From: Sphingorhabdus pulchriflava
GTDB taxonomy: Bacteria > Pseudomonadota > Alphaproteobacteria > Sphingomonadales > Sphingomonadaceae
DNA: 64,000 nucleotides
Direction of reading: 5' to 3'
NCBI RefSeq assembly: GCF_003367235.1
Contig: NZ_QRGP01000001.1
Coordinates: 806,001-870,000 of the forward strand
The notes under the pieces are model-generated. The model saw nothing but the letters and a program-made list of their open reading frames with translations, made no database searches and was not told the origin of the DNA. Shown here in pieces: positions 51,560 through 61,083 of the stretch. The position numbers and the translations under genes were made by a program. The stretch's first letter is position 1. Each line of letters starts with the position of its first letter.

Positions 51560-52201
51560 TTAGCCGTCCATCAGGACGATATCCCAGTTATACTTTGTCG
51601 GAGCAGCCAGCTTGGCAACCGAGTGCAGCGCATCCCTGCCGAGCGTCTTGTAAAGCTCGTCTGTTGAGTTGGTTGCATGATCATCTTCGAAATACATCTG
51701 CGCGATTAGCCTGTGGCTCTTCCCACGAACATCGAAATGGATGTGCGGCGTGCGTTTGCCAATCGGCGAGTCATAGCCCGAAGGCTTGATTGTCGTGATG
51801 TGCCATTCGCCTGCTTTGCCAGTCCGGATCGCCGCGAATCCCTGAAAGTTAGGATCTAGCGGTGCGGTTGCGATGTCGGCGGCATGTGCATAGCGGCCGA
51901 CCGAATTGCACTGCCACAATTCAAGCGTCGCCCCGCTGACCGGATTGCCGTGCCGGTCGAGCACGCGGCCGCTGACTTCGATGACATTGCCAAGTGCGCG
52001 TTGCGAATGGCCTTTGATCCAAGTGAGATCTGCATCTTCTTCGGCAATGCGCTCGATCGGATAAAACGGCCCCATGTCGGATGACGGCGTCAGTGCAACA
52101 TGCCCATCAGCAGCTTTCAGGCCCGCGGCACCCAATGCTCCTGCGGCTAGTGCTGCGCCTGCAAAGCCGCGGCGCGACAGATTCAACTCACGATGTTCCA
52201 T
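51560..52201 (-). CDS. Tat-exported intradiol-dioxygenase-like protein
   Basis: The product has 213 residues. A Tat signal (LSRRGFAGAALAAGALGAAG) is followed by an intradiol dioxygenase fold (protocatechuate 3,4-dioxygenase beta type): GATLELWQCNSVGRYAHA, GYDSPIGKRTPHIHFDV and HRLIAQMYFEDD. The non-heme Fe(III) ligands expected are two Tyr (GRYAH and GYDSP) and two His (HIH), all visible. ATG 52201 follows GGGGGAGGAT. Export suggests an extracytoplasmic aromatic substrate. It is monocistronic. Confidence 0.85.
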   Translation of the reverse strand: MEHRELNLSRRGFAGAALAAGALGAAGLKAADGHVALTPSSDMGPFYPIERIAEEDADLTWIKGHSQRALGNVIEVSGRVLDRHGNPVSGATLELWQCNSVGRYAHAADIATAPLDPNFQGFAAIRTGKAGEWHITTIKPSGYDSPIGKRTPHIHFDVRGKSHRLIAQMYFEDDHATNSTDELYKTLGRDALHSVAKLAAPTKYNWDIVLMDG

Positions 52202-52346
52202 GATATCCTCCCCCCTCTTCCGAGTCGGCTTTAGCACAAATCTAACCTGACGTAACGGAAAGCCGGTCCTGCTTGGTATTGCCATAACCGGTCCATGCCG
52301 CTAGAGGCGCGCGCAATCTTAATCCCCCAGCAAATGGAGTTCTCCC

Positions 52347-52769
52347 ATGGCGGTTACCCGCACCTTTTCGATCATCAAGCCCGACGCCACCCGTCGCAAC
52401 CTGACCGGCGCCGTCACCAAGATGCTGGAAGAAGCCGGCCTGCGCGTCGTCGCTTCAAAGCGCATCCACATGAGCAAGGAACAGGCCGAAGGCTTTTACG
52501 CGGTCCACAAGGAACGCCCCTTCTTCGGCGAACTGGTTGAGTTCATGATGAGCGAACCGGTTGTCGTCCAGGTATTGGAAGGCGAAGACGCCGTCACCCG
52601 CAACCGCGACATCATGGGCGCGACCAATCCGGCAGAAGCCGCCGAAGGTACCATCCGCAAGACTCACGCGCTGTCGATCGGCGAAAACAGCGTACACGGC
52701 AGCGACAGCGACGAAAACGCCGCAATCGAAATTGCCTATTTCTTCAAGCCGGAAGAAATCGTCGGCTAA
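52347..52769 (+). CDS. ndk: Nucleoside diphosphate kinase
   Basis: This 140-residue NDK has [17 protein letters not shown] at the start and the phosphohistidine in [16 protein letters not shown]. It equilibrates nucleoside di- and triphosphates. A strong terminator follows at 52795. Confidence 0.97.
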   Translation: MAVTRTFSIIKPDATRRNLTGAVTKMLEEAGLRVVASKRIHMSKEQAEGFYAVHKERPFFGELVEFMMSEPVVVQVLEGEDAVTRNRDIMGATNPAEAAEGTIRKTHALSIGENSVHGSDSDENAAIEIAYFFKPEEIVG

Positions 52770-52794
52770 TCCGGCATTCAAGCGAATCTGGAGA

Positions 52795-52820
52795 GGGCCG
52801 TCCGCGCAATCGGGCGGCCC
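52795..52820 (+). terminator. Rho-independent terminator of ndk
   Basis: GGGCCGTCC pairs with GGGCGGCCC (one T-G pair) around an 8-base loop and is followed by five T at 52821. It lies 26 bp after the ndk stop. Confidence 0.88.
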
Positions 52821-52869
52821 TTTTTGTTGCACCCGTCACAACACGCGCTATTCGGTTGGCGAAGAGGAG

Positions 52870-53121
52870 ATGCGCATGCTGGGAATGGGTGAGGGCGAAG
52901 ACTGTCCCTTTCAGTTCAATTTCGACCCTGCGACCTTCAAGGTGGGCGATACGGTGAGCTATCGCGTGACCGGCAGCCTGGAGGGCTTTCCCTTTGTCGG
53001 CACGCTGCTGGAGGTGCATGAGGATTATGTGATCATCTCCCCCGGCGAAAGCGAACCTGATGCGCGCTATCGCGGGACGCGGGAGGACAGGCCGGTGGTG
53101 GATGCGGGGGAGATTGGGTAG
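52870..53121 (+). CDS. Small conserved hypothetical protein
   Basis: This 83-residue protein begins MRMLGMGEGEDCPFQF after GAAGAGG. The core VGDTVSYRVTGSLEGFPFVG, with HEDYVIISPGE, looks like a small beta-barrel (SH3 or OB-like) domain. No function is known. It precedes the long inverted-repeat element at 53131. Confidence 0.65.
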   Translation: MRMLGMGEGEDCPFQFNFDPATFKVGDTVSYRVTGSLEGFPFVGTLLEVHEDYVIISPGESEPDARYRGTREDRPVVDAGEIG

Positions 53122-53130
53122 CTTGCCTAT

Positions 53131-53285
53131 CCCTCTCCAATGGGAGAGGGTTGCGAAAGCTTGGCAGCTTGCTGACTAGCTGCGCTGGGTGAGGGGTTGT
53201 GCCCTTTCGATAACCCACACCCCCTCACCAACTAAGCCTAATTCGCTTTGCTCATAAGGCTTCGTATCCTCTCCCACAGGAGAGG
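53131..53285. repeat. Long imperfect inverted repeat with nested hairpins
   Basis: Hairpins at both ends (CCCTCTCC-AATG-GGAGAGGG at 53131-53150; CCTCTCC/GGAGAGG at 53268-53285) flank long arms that meet at GGTGAGGGGTTGTG (53188-53201) and CACACCCCCTCACC (53216-53229). The left arm resembles the reverse complement of the right over about 65 bp. It fits the CCCTCTCCC-type intergenic repeats common in sphingomonads. Confidence 0.65.
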
Positions 53286-53297
53286 AGGTTCCGGATT

Positions 53298-53729
53298 TCA
53301 GACTTCGGGCCTCCAAGAATCACGGCCAATTTCGTTGCCGAACATGATGATCTGGGGCAGCCCAACGCATAGACATTCGTAGCACTTGTCATGCCCGATA
53401 AATTGGAAATGACGGATATCGCCTTGTTCCAGATATTCCTTGTCTCGGTAAAGCGTCAGAAGTTTTGAATGCGTCGCTTCTCGAATGTAACAATTCGGCG
53501 ATTCCGACAATGTTATGCAAGCGTGATCGGCGAGCGAAAACAATGCTTCGTCGATTGCCATATATGCGATCGCGTCAAGCACGACACCAAATGACAGGTC
53601 GCCGCCTCCTTCCGCGATGGTCAAATACAGCTTTCCCTTCCAACATCCTTTGTCAAAAACGAAGGGATTATCTATTCCATCTATTATTGACGGAAACTCT
53701 TTCCATTTGGCGGACGGGTCAGGAAACAT
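53298..53729 (-). CDS. Orphan protein coupled to purN
   Basis: This 143-residue acidic protein has several Cys (KCYECLCVGLP) and a Trp/Lys-rich start. I do not recognise the family; the style recalls small immunity-type proteins, but that is only a resemblance. ATG 53729 follows the purN stop with no gap, and AGGGGAG lies just upstream, so it is the third gene of the purM-purN run. Its codons are more A+T-rich than those of its neighbours, hinting at recent acquisition. The right-hand repeat element ends 13 bp beyond its stop. Confidence 0.7.
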   Translation of the reverse strand: MFPDPSAKWKEFPSIIDGIDNPFVFDKGCWKGKLYLTIAEGGGDLSFGVVLDAIAYMAIDEALFSLADHACITLSESPNCYIREATHSKLLTLYRDKEYLEQGDIRHFQFIGHDKCYECLCVGLPQIIMFGNEIGRDSWRPEV

Positions 53730-54680
53730 CTAAAACTCCCCTACCAAATCCATCATCGCCGCCAGCTTCCTCGGCGCCACCGCGCGCCAGCTTTTTCTCA
53801 GCCATTCTGCAATATGGTCCCAATCATTGTCGCCCAGATCGAGCCTGATGCCCACCCAGCCATCCCCGAAATAGGCGGGGCGGTAGTATCGATCGGGGTC
53901 GGTTTCGATCAGCATCGCCTGTTCTTCCGCGCCGCTGATCTTGACCAGCAATGACACTTTGCCATCGCCATGATGGTCGTTGGAGACATAAGCGAATTTC
54001 TTGCCCTTGATGATGCCGAAACAGGGCATGCCGTGGCTGAGTACCTCGTCCGCTTCGGGCAGCGCCAAGGCGCGTTCGCGGATTTGGGCGATCAGATAAT
54101 CGGGCGAGCTTTCGCGGGCGACAAAGGCGGCGAGCGTGCGCGAATAAAGCTGGTGTTCGGCAATCAGCACGCGCTGGCCAAGGCTTTCGGGCGTGTCGCC
54201 GGGCAGAATCGCGACCGGGGTCTGGCCGAGGATCGGGCCATCATCGAGTTCGGCGGTGACGAGGTGCACGCTGCACCCGCCATGGCTGTCGCCCGCCTCC
54301 AGCGCGCGTTCATGCGTATGGAGGCCTTTATATTTGGGCAATAGGCTGGGATGGATGTTGAGCATCCGGCCCTCCCATTTTCCGACAAATTCTGGGGAGA
54401 GGATGCGCATATAGCCCGCGAGTGCGACATAATCCGCTTTCGCTGCGACCAGCGCGTCGTGCATGATATCGTCATGCGCCTCCCGGCTGAGGCCTTTGTG
54501 CGGATGGGCGAAGGTGGCGATCCCCTCTGCCTCTGCCAGTTTCAGTCCCGCAGCATCGGGGTTGTTGCTGGCGACAAGTGCAATCTCATACGGGCAATCT
54601 TCCGCCTTTGCCGCATACAGCAACGCCGCCATGTTGGTTCCGGTCCCCGAAATCAGCACGGCGACGCGGGCCTTAGCCAT
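53730..54680 (-). CDS. purN: Phosphoribosylglycinamide formyltransferase fused to an MmcQ/YjbR domain
   Basis: The product has 316 residues. Residues 1-195 are PurN ([20 protein letters not shown]; catalytic [40 protein letters not shown]), which formylates GAR with 10-formyl-THF in purine synthesis. Residues about 200-316 form an MmcQ/YjbR domain ([46 protein letters not shown]). The two domains are in one uninterrupted frame. The start overlaps the purM end by 8 bp. The role of the added domain is unknown. Confidence 0.92.
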   Translation of the reverse strand: MAKARVAVLISGTGTNMAALLYAAKAEDCPYEIALVASNNPDAAGLKLAEAEGIATFAHPHKGLSREAHDDIMHDALVAAKADYVALAGYMRILSPEFVGKWEGRMLNIHPSLLPKYKGLHTHERALEAGDSHGGCSVHLVTAELDDGPILGQTPVAILPGDTPESLGQRVLIAEHQLYSRTLAAFVARESSPDYLIAQIRERALALPEADEVLSHGMPCFGIIKGKKFAYVSNDHHGDGKVSLLVKISGAEEQAMLIETDPDRYYRPAYFGDGWVGIRLDLGDNDWDHIAEWLRKSWRAVAPRKLAAMMDLVGEF

Positions 54681-55767
54681 GATGCGTTGCGCTCCAGTCA
54701 GACTTGGCACTCCAGGTCTCGATCGAGCCTTTGACGGTGCAGCCTTTATCACCTTTGGCGATGTGCCCGATGCGGAAGACGGTTTCGCCAGCAGCTTCGA
54801 GTGCTGTAACCGCATCCGCGACATCGGCTTCAGCGATAACTACCGCCATACCAATCCCGCAGTTAAAGGTGCGCGCCATCTCTTCCGGCTCGATATTGCC
54901 TTGGGCCTGCAGGAACGCCATGAGCCTTGGCTGCTCCCATGCATCGGCATCGACATGGGCGTGCAGCCCTTCAGGCAGCACGCGCGGGATATTCTCGAGC
55001 AGTCCACCACCGGTAATATGCGCCATCGCGTGAACCTTGCCCGTGCGAACCAGCGGGAGCAGCGATTTCACATAGATGCGCGTGGGCGCCATAAGAGCGT
55101 CTATCAGCAGCGTGTCGATATCGAACAGGGCAGGGCGATCCAGCTTCCAACCCTTGTCGGCGGCTAGGCGGCGCACCAATGAAAAACCATTCGAGTGAAC
55201 GCCCGACGAGGCAAGCCCAAGGATGACATCACCCTCGGCTACCTTGTCCGCCGTCAACACCTGATCGCGCTCGACCGCGCCAACGCAGAAGCCGGCAAGA
55301 TCATAATCGCCGTCGCAGTACATGCCGGGCATTTCCGCGGTTTCGCCGCCAATCAGCGCGCAACCTGCCTGCTTGCAGCCTTCAGCGATGCTGGCGACGA
55401 CAGCCGTGGCGACATCATTGTCGAGTTTTCCAGTGGCGTAGTAATCTAGGAAGAACAGCGGCTCAGCACCCTGAACGATCAGGTCGTTGGCGCACATAGC
55501 AACCAGATCGATGCCAACGCCATGATGCTTCCCGCTTTCGATTGCGAGTTTAAGCTTGGTGCCCACGCCGTCATTGGCCGCGACCAGCAAAGGATCGGTG
55601 AATCCTGCCGCTTTCAGATCAAAAAAGCCGCCAAATCCACCGAGATCGGCGTCCGCCCCGGCACGCCTTGTGGCTTTGGCCAGCGGTGCGATGGCGCGCA
55701 CCAACGCGTTGCCAGTTTCGATCGAGACGCCCGCCTTGGCGTAAGTGTAAGACTCATTATCGCTCAT
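54673..55767 (-). CDS. purM: Phosphoribosylformylglycinamidine cyclo-ligase
   Basis: This 364-residue AIR synthetase has [38 protein letters not shown]-type [29 protein letters not shown] and [21 protein letters not shown] 55767 gives the conserved N-terminus. It is followed by purN, the common purM-purN pair. Confidence 0.96.
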   Translation of the reverse strand: MSDNESYTYAKAGVSIETGNALVRAIAPLAKATRRAGADADLGGFGGFFDLKAAGFTDPLLVAANDGVGTKLKLAIESGKHHGVGIDLVAMCANDLIVQGAEPLFFLDYYATGKLDNDVATAVVASIAEGCKQAGCALIGGETAEMPGMYCDGDYDLAGFCVGAVERDQVLTADKVAEGDVILGLASSGVHSNGFSLVRRLAADKGWKLDRPALFDIDTLLIDALMAPTRIYVKSLLPLVRTGKVHAMAHITGGGLLENIPRVLPEGLHAHVDADAWEQPRLMAFLQAQGNIEPEEMARTFNCGIGMAVVIAEADVADAVTALEAAGETVFRIGHIAKGDKGCTVKGSIETWSAKSDWSATHHG

Positions 55768-55828
55768 TTTACCGCCGCTAGCGACTTCCCCCTTGGATTT
55801 CCAATCATAAGTCGCCAAAAGGCGCGCA

Positions 55829-57070
55829 ATGAGGGTTCGGGTTTCAAAGTCTCTGTGGAAATATGCGCTGGCAGTGCCGCTTTTGGTCGGCAGCGGCGTA
55901 CTTGTTCACGCGCAAATCGAAGGGCCAAAGCGCGGAATTCCTCCGATTGCCAGCAATGGTGACTTTGAAGTTACCAATGTCATGGTCAACACCACGGGCA
56001 AAAATGCCGAAGAGGCGCGTCGCGCAGGATGGGAAGAAGCACAGCGTAAGGCATGGAGCATGTTGTGGGCCAAGACCCATGGCGGGACTGGATCAACGCT
56101 TGCCGATGGCACACTCGATGGCATTGTTTCCGCCATCATCGTAGAGGAAGAACAGATCGGCCCGCGACGCTATATTGCTAAACTGGGTGTTTCCTTCGAT
56201 CGTGCGCGTGCCGGACAATTGCTTGGCGTCAAAGGCGTTGGCCGCAAGTCTGCACCTTTGCTGGTGATACCGGTGATGTACAGCAACGGCGCGCCTTATG
56301 TTTTTGAGCGGCAAACGCCCTGGCAGGCCGCATGGGCCAAATTCCGCACGGCAGACAGTATGGTCGACTATGTTCGTCCATTTGGAGGGGGCGGAGAATC
56401 GCTACTGCTTAATGCTGGCCAAATGGACAGACGCAGCCGCACCTGGTGGCGCGTAATCCTCGATCAGTTCGGTGCCGCCGATGTAGTCTATCCGTTGGTT
56501 CGACTCGAGCGGCAATATCCGGGCGGCCCTGTCATCGGCAAATTTGCTGCCCGATACGGCCCCGAAAACCGCTTTCTTGGCAGCTTCACCCTGCGCGCTC
56601 AAAATGCGGAAGGCATACCGGTCATGATGGCTGAGGGCGTTCGCAAGATGGATGAGTTGCTGCAGCAAGCCTTTGCGGCTGGCCGTCTCCGCGCAGAAGC
56701 TTCGCTTTTGCTTGAAGAGATCGACGAAGAGGATCTGGAAGAACTCGAAGAAGAGGCTGAAGAAGCCGCCGAAGAAGAGACAGATCCCTTGGCGGCTGCG
56801 GTCGATTCGGTGTCTGGACGCGCTGAGGGTGAGCAGGGAACTCGTCAGAATCCCGCGACACCAGCGCAGCAAATAACCGTCAATGTTCAAGTCAGCACCC
56901 CCTCGCCAGAGTCGGTTGATCGTGCCGAGGCGTCACTTCGCGGCATTCCGGGCGTGCGTTCGGTCGTGACATCCAGCCTCGCACTTGGCGGAACCTCTGT
57001 GATGCGCGTCAGCTATCAGGGCGATCCAGCTGCGCTTACCGCTGCATTGCAGGCGCGTGGTTTCAAATAA
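55829..57070 (+). CDS. DUF2066-domain exported protein with acidic linker
   Basis: The product has 413 residues. A signal peptide ([19 protein letters not shown]) is followed by a DUF2066 domain (about 40-290, [20 protein letters not shown]). A strongly acidic linker ([20 protein letters not shown]) and a C-terminal HMA/ferredoxin-like fold ([20 protein letters not shown]) lacking the metal CxxC complete it. hdaA lies 36 bp downstream. The role is unknown; envelope localisation is inferred. Confidence 0.8.
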   Translation: MRVRVSKSLWKYALAVPLLVGSGVLVHAQIEGPKRGIPPIASNGDFEVTNVMVNTTGKNAEEARRAGWEEAQRKAWSMLWAKTHGGTGSTLADGTLDGIVSAIIVEEEQIGPRRYIAKLGVSFDRARAGQLLGVKGVGRKSAPLLVIPVMYSNGAPYVFERQTPWQAAWAKFRTADSMVDYVRPFGGGGESLLLNAGQMDRRSRTWWRVILDQFGAADVVYPLVRLERQYPGGPVIGKFAARYGPENRFLGSFTLRAQNAEGIPVMMAEGVRKMDELLQQAFAAGRLRAEASLLLEEIDEEDLEELEEEAEEAAEEETDPLAAAVDSVSGRAEGEQGTRQNPATPAQQITVNVQVSTPSPESVDRAEASLRGIPGVRSVVTSSLALGGTSVMRVSYQGDPAALTAALQARGFK

Positions 57071-57106
57071 TTTTGAACGGCCTTTTCAGGCTCCAAACAC
57101 CGACAC

Positions 57107-57694
57107 ATGAAACAGATTGCGCTACCCTTTGACGAACTCAATCCGGATCGAACCGACGATTGCCTGATTGTGACTGCTTCGAACGCGGTTGCCTTTGCGG
57201 CCTTGGGGAATAGTGCGAGTTGGCCTGGACATTGCGCAATTCTAGTTGGCCCGCCGCGTTCCGGCAAAAGCCTGATGGCGCGTTATTTCGCGACGCAAGG
57301 TGGGCAGGTGATCGACGATGCCGACCGCTTGCCTGAAGAAAAGCTATTCCATCAGTGGAATGCTGCGAAAAGTGCGGGGATTGGCCTTTTGCTGGTTTCA
57401 AGTTCAGCGCCAGCGGATTGGGACATTTCCCTGCCTGACCTGCGGTCGCGGCTTGGCGCATCGCAATTGCTCGAAATTGGTCCGCTCGATGATGAACTGG
57501 CCGAACAATTGCTGCTCAAATTTCTGCGTGATCGGGGAACCTCGATCGGACCCGAAGCCCTGGCTTTTGTCGTTCGACGGATTGAACGCAGCCATGTCGC
57601 GGTCGAAAATCTCGCAAAAATGGCTAACGCGCTGGCCCTCGCCGAGGGAACGGCGATTACCCTGCCTCTGGTCCGCAGATTGATGCCGACTTAG
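57107..57694 (+). CDS. hdaA: DnaA-related replication regulator HdaA
   Basis: This 195-residue DnaA-like AAA+ protein has no DNA-binding domain: QIALPFDEL at the start (clamp-binding type QLPLxL motif), Walker A GPPRSGKS, Walker B VIDDAD, sensor-like SSSAPADW and arginine-rich DLRSRL. With the beta clamp, Hda proteins stimulate ATP hydrolysis by DnaA after initiation. The 3' end overlaps the convergent I78 gene by 4 bp. Confidence 0.88.
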   Translation: MKQIALPFDELNPDRTDDCLIVTASNAVAFAALGNSASWPGHCAILVGPPRSGKSLMARYFATQGGQVIDDADRLPEEKLFHQWNAAKSAGIGLLLVSSSAPADWDISLPDLRSRLGASQLLEIGPLDDELAEQLLLKFLRDRGTSIGPEALAFVVRRIERSHVAVENLAKMANALALAEGTAITLPLVRRLMPT

Positions 57695-58020
57695 CCGCAG
57701 TTGATGCGGATGATATTTTTCGCGTCATCGACAAAGATGTTCAAGCGCGACGCGTTGTAATCCATTGTGATGGCACCATTGTGCGGCGCAACGCGAACAA
57801 CTTCGGCCTTTGCTTCGGCTTGCAGCTTTTTCTGCAGGTCTGCCGTCAGCATTCGACCGACAGCATCATCCAGCTTGCTTGCATCGCACGCGTTGGCGAG
57901 TTCCGGCTGGCCAGCAGGTGTCTCTGCTGCGGGCGTGCTTTCGGATTTGTCTGCAGCGGGGGCACAGGCACCGAGCGCGACTAAAACACCCGCCAGATGT
58001 AAGCTCACAATCTGCTTCAT
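57691..58020 (-). CDS. I78-type peptidase-inhibitor-like lipoprotein
   Basis: This 109-residue protein has a lipobox (VLVALGAC), a Pro/Ala-rich linker and a C-terminal domain NACDASKL..VRVAPHNGAITMDYNASRLNIFV..RINCG. The tMDY..RLN...I..I.CG pattern is that of the peptidase inhibitor I78 family. It would act at the envelope against serine proteases. Its start overlaps the rnd stop by 4 bp. Confidence 0.82.
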   Translation of the reverse strand: MKQIVSLHLAGVLVALGACAPAADKSESTPAAETPAGQPELANACDASKLDDAVGRMLTADLQKKLQAEAKAEVVRVAPHNGAITMDYNASRLNIFVDDAKNIIRINCG

Positions 58021-59195
58021 TCTGCTGCTTCCTCCGTTCGGGTCATCCTCAGTTTCCCATTCACAACGGCAAACGCCAGTCGTCCTTCAACCAAGTCGAG
58101 CGCGTCATGGCCAAATTGTTCAAATCGCCAGCCCTTGAGCAGTTCCAGACCTTCACGTTCACCAGCGGCCAAGCGTTCCAGCTCTTCGCTGCGTGTGATC
58201 AAACGCGCGGCGACATTGATTTCGCGGGAACGGATTTTGAGAAGAAGCTTGAGCAGGTCGGCAACCAGCGCGCCCTCTTTCCCGCCGCCAGTTCCGTTAT
58301 GGTTCCGGTCGGGCATTTCGTCTTTTGAGAGCGGTTGCGCATCGGCGAGCGTCGCCATCAACCGCGCGCCGATTTCGTTGTCGCGCCAAGCCGGCGAAAG
58401 CCCGCGCACCTTTGGCAATTCGGCCTGCGCCTTGGGTGGATGCGAGGCAATGTCGGCGATCGTTTCGTCCTTCATGATGCGGCCCCGGGGGATATTTTTG
58501 CGCTGTGCTTCGCGCTCACGCCATCCGCCAAGCGCCTTTAACCGCCCCAGCACATCGGCCTTGCGAGATTGCATCTTGATACGGCGCCATATGGTTTCGG
58601 GGTCGTTGCGGTAATTGTCTGCGTCCGCCAGTCGTTCCATCTCATCGTTCAGCCATTCGCCGCGGCCGGTCGCGACCAGTTTCTCCAGCATTTTCGGGAA
58701 GATGTCGGCCAGATGGGTTACATCGCCAATGGCATAATCGATTTGCCGCTTGTCGAGAGGTCGACGAGACCAGTCGGTAAAGCGCGCGCCTTTGTCGAGC
58801 TGTATGCCCAGCCAAAGGTCGACCAGATTCGAATAGCCGATCTGTTCACCCTGACCCAAGGCCATCGCGGCAATTTGCGTGTCGAACAAAGGATGCGGGG
58901 TCTTGCCAGTCAGATTATAGAATATTTCAATGTCCTGTCCGCCGGCGTGGAATACCTTGAGGACATCTTCATTGTTGGTCATCAACTCGAGAAGAGGGGT
59001 CATATCGAGCCCGTCTGCTTTCGGATCGATAGCCGCCGCCTCATTCTCATCGGCCAATTGGATGAGGCAAAGCTCGGGATAATAAGTGTTTTCGCGCATG
59101 AACTCGGTGTCGACCGCAACGAAGTCAGACTTCGAAATCCGGGCGCAAAAATCGGCGAGTTGTTTGCTATCGGTGATGAGTGGATGTATCTGCAT
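58017..59195 (-). CDS. rnd: Ribonuclease D
   Basis: This 392-residue DEDD exonuclease has FVAVDTEFMRENTYYPELCL (Exo I), VFHAGGQDIEIFYNLTG (Exo II) and QIDYAIGDVTHLADIFPKM (Exo III), then an HRDC domain (about 210-290). It trims tRNA 3' ends and other structured RNAs. It precedes the I78 lipoprotein gene with a 4-bp overlap. Confidence 0.95.
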   Translation of the reverse strand: MQIHPLITDSKQLADFCARISKSDFVAVDTEFMRENTYYPELCLIQLADENEAAAIDPKADGLDMTPLLELMTNNEDVLKVFHAGGQDIEIFYNLTGKTPHPLFDTQIAAMALGQGEQIGYSNLVDLWLGIQLDKGARFTDWSRRPLDKRQIDYAIGDVTHLADIFPKMLEKLVATGRGEWLNDEMERLADADNYRNDPETIWRRIKMQSRKADVLGRLKALGGWREREAQRKNIPRGRIMKDETIADIASHPPKAQAELPKVRGLSPAWRDNEIGARLMATLADAQPLSKDEMPDRNHNGTGGGKEGALVADLLKLLLKIRSREINVAARLITRSEELERLAAGEREGLELLKGWRFEQFGHDALDLVEGRLAFAVVNGKLRMTRTEEAAE

Positions 59196-59301
59196 GCAAG
59201 GCCGCCCATAACAGCCATTCGCAACTTGACAAAGGGGCGTTGCAAGGGTCTAGCGCCGCGTTCATATTTTCCTGTCGAAAACCCAAAGAAAAAGAACAAA
59301 A

Positions 59302-61083
59302 ATGCACGCTTATCGTACGCACAAATGCGCAGAACTCCGCGCTTCCCATGTTGGCGAAACCGTCCGTCTGTCGGGCTGGGTTCATCGCAAGCGCGACCAT
59401 GGGGGCGTCCTTTTCGTCGACTTACGCGACCATTATGGCATGACCCAGATCGTCGCGGACAGCGACAGTCCCGCTCTTCCTGTGCTTGAAAGTCTAAGGC
59501 TGGAGAGCGTCGTGACCATCGATGGCGAAGTGAAGGCTCGCAGCGAAGCAACGGTGAACGCCAATCTGCCGACAGGTACAATCGAAGTTTTTGCTCGCTC
59601 TGCAACCGTGCTGAGCCGCGCTGACGAACTGCCGCTGCCTGTCGCAGGCGAGCAGGAATATCCGGAGGAAATCCGTCTCAAATACCGCTTCCTCGATCTG
59701 CGCCGCGAAACGCTGCACGCCAACATCGTTAAGCGTACACAGATTATCCGCGAAACGCGGCGCCGGATGGAAGATATCGGCTTTACCGAATATTCGACGC
59801 CGATCCTGACCGCGTCTTCACCCGAAGGTGCGCGCGACTTCCTGGTGCCGAGCCGTATCCATGCAGGAAAGTTTTTCGCGCTTCCGCAGGCGCCGCAGCA
59901 GTACAAGCAATTGCTGATGGTCGCTGGTTTCGACCGCTATTTCCAGATCGCACCCTGCTTCCGCGATGAAGACCCGCGTGCTGACCGTTTGCCGGGTGAA
60001 TTCTATCAGCTCGACCTCGAAATGAGCTTTGTCACGCAGGAAGAGGTTTGGGAGACGATGGAGCCGGTCATGGCAGGCATCTTCGAAACCTTTGCCGAAG
60101 GCCGAAAGGTTACCCCGGCGGGCGAATTCCCCCGCATTCCTTACGCAAAGGCCATGCTTGATTACGGCACCGACAAGCCCGATCTTCGCAACCCGCTGAT
60201 CATTCGTGATGTGACAGCTGAATTCCAGCAGTCCGGTTTCGGCCTGTTCGAAAAGATCGTCGGCACTGGCGGCGTCGTTCGCCTTATCCCCGCACCAGAA
60301 ACGGCTGGCCTCAGCCGCAAGTTCTTCGACGACATGAACGAATGGGCACGCAGCGAAGGCCATGCAGGTCTGGGTTATGCGACCCGAAAGGATGGCGTCT
60401 TTGGTGGTCCGATTGCCAAGAACCATGGCGAAGACAAAATGGCGGCGCTGTGGGATTCGCTTGGACTTGGTCCAAATGATGGTGCATTTTTTGCTGCCGG
60501 CAAGGAAGAACAGGCTGCCAAGCTGGCTGGTGCCGCGCGTACGCGCATTGGCGAGCAGTTGGATGTCGTCGAGAAGGACGCCTTCCGCTTCTGCTGGATC
60601 ATCGACTTCCCCTTCTATGAATGGAGCGAGGAAGAGAAAAAGGTCGATTTTGCACACAACCCCTTCTCGATGCCGCAAGGCGGGCTGGAGGCGCTCGAAA
60701 CACAGGATCCGCTCACCATCAAGGCCTATCAATATGATATGGTCTGCAACGGCTATGAGCTGGCTTCGGGTTCGATCCGGAACCAGCATCCCGACCTGAT
60801 GGTCAAGGCGTTCGAGCTGACCGGTTTGACGCAAGCCGATGTGGAGGAGCGTTTCGGTGGTATGTACCGCGCGTTCCAGTTTGGCGCGCCGCCGCATGGG
60901 GGTATGGCCGCAGGTGTCGACCGGATGGTGATGCTGCTTTGCGGAGTGCAGAACCTGCGCGAGATCACGCTATTCCCGATGAACCAGCGCGCCGAAGATC
61001 TGCTGATGGGCGCTCCGTCGCCCGCCATGGTCAAACAGCTACGCGAACTGCATATCCGCGTCGTGGAACCGCCAAAAGTCTGA
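59302..61083 (+). CDS. aspS: Aspartyl-tRNA synthetase (probably Asp/Asn non-discriminating)
   Basis: This 593-residue class IIb synthetase has an OB anticodon domain ([20 protein letters not shown]), motif 2 [19 protein letters not shown], the GAD insertion (about 285-420) and motif 3 [13 protein letters not shown]. Alphaproteobacterial AspRS often also charges tRNA-Asn for GatCAB. The stop overlaps the next start (TGATG). Confidence 0.97.
   Translation: MHAYRTHKCAELRASHVGETVRLSGWVHRKRDHGGVLFVDLRDHYGMTQIVADSDSPALPVLESLRLESVVTIDGEVKARSEATVNANLPTGTIEVFARSATVLSRADELPLPVAGEQEYPEEIRLKYRFLDLRRETLHANIVKRTQIIRETRRRMEDIGFTEYSTPILTASSPEGARDFLVPSRIHAGKFFALPQAPQQYKQLLMVAGFDRYFQIAPCFRDEDPRADRLPGEFYQLDLEMSFVTQEEVWETMEPVMAGIFETFAEGRKVTPAGEFPRIPYAKAMLDYGTDKPDLRNPLIIRDVTAEFQQSGFGLFEKIVGTGGVVRLIPAPETAGLSRKFFDDMNEWARSEGHAGLGYATRKDGVFGGPIAKNHGEDKMAALWDSLGLGPNDGAFFAAGKEEQAAKLAGAARTRIGEQLDVVEKDAFRFCWIIDFPFYEWSEEEKKVDFAHNPFSMPQGGLEALETQDPLTIKAYQYDMVCNGYELASGSIRNQHPDLMVKAFELTGLTQADVEERFGGMYRAFQFGAPPHGGMAAGVDRMVMLLCGVQNLREITLFPMNQRAEDLLMGAPSPAMVKQLRELHIRVVEPPKV

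Noticed and set aside
59818-60897. 359-codon minus-strand open frame opposite aspS
   Set aside because: Antisense to an essential, fully motif-bearing synthetase gene; no independent evidence.
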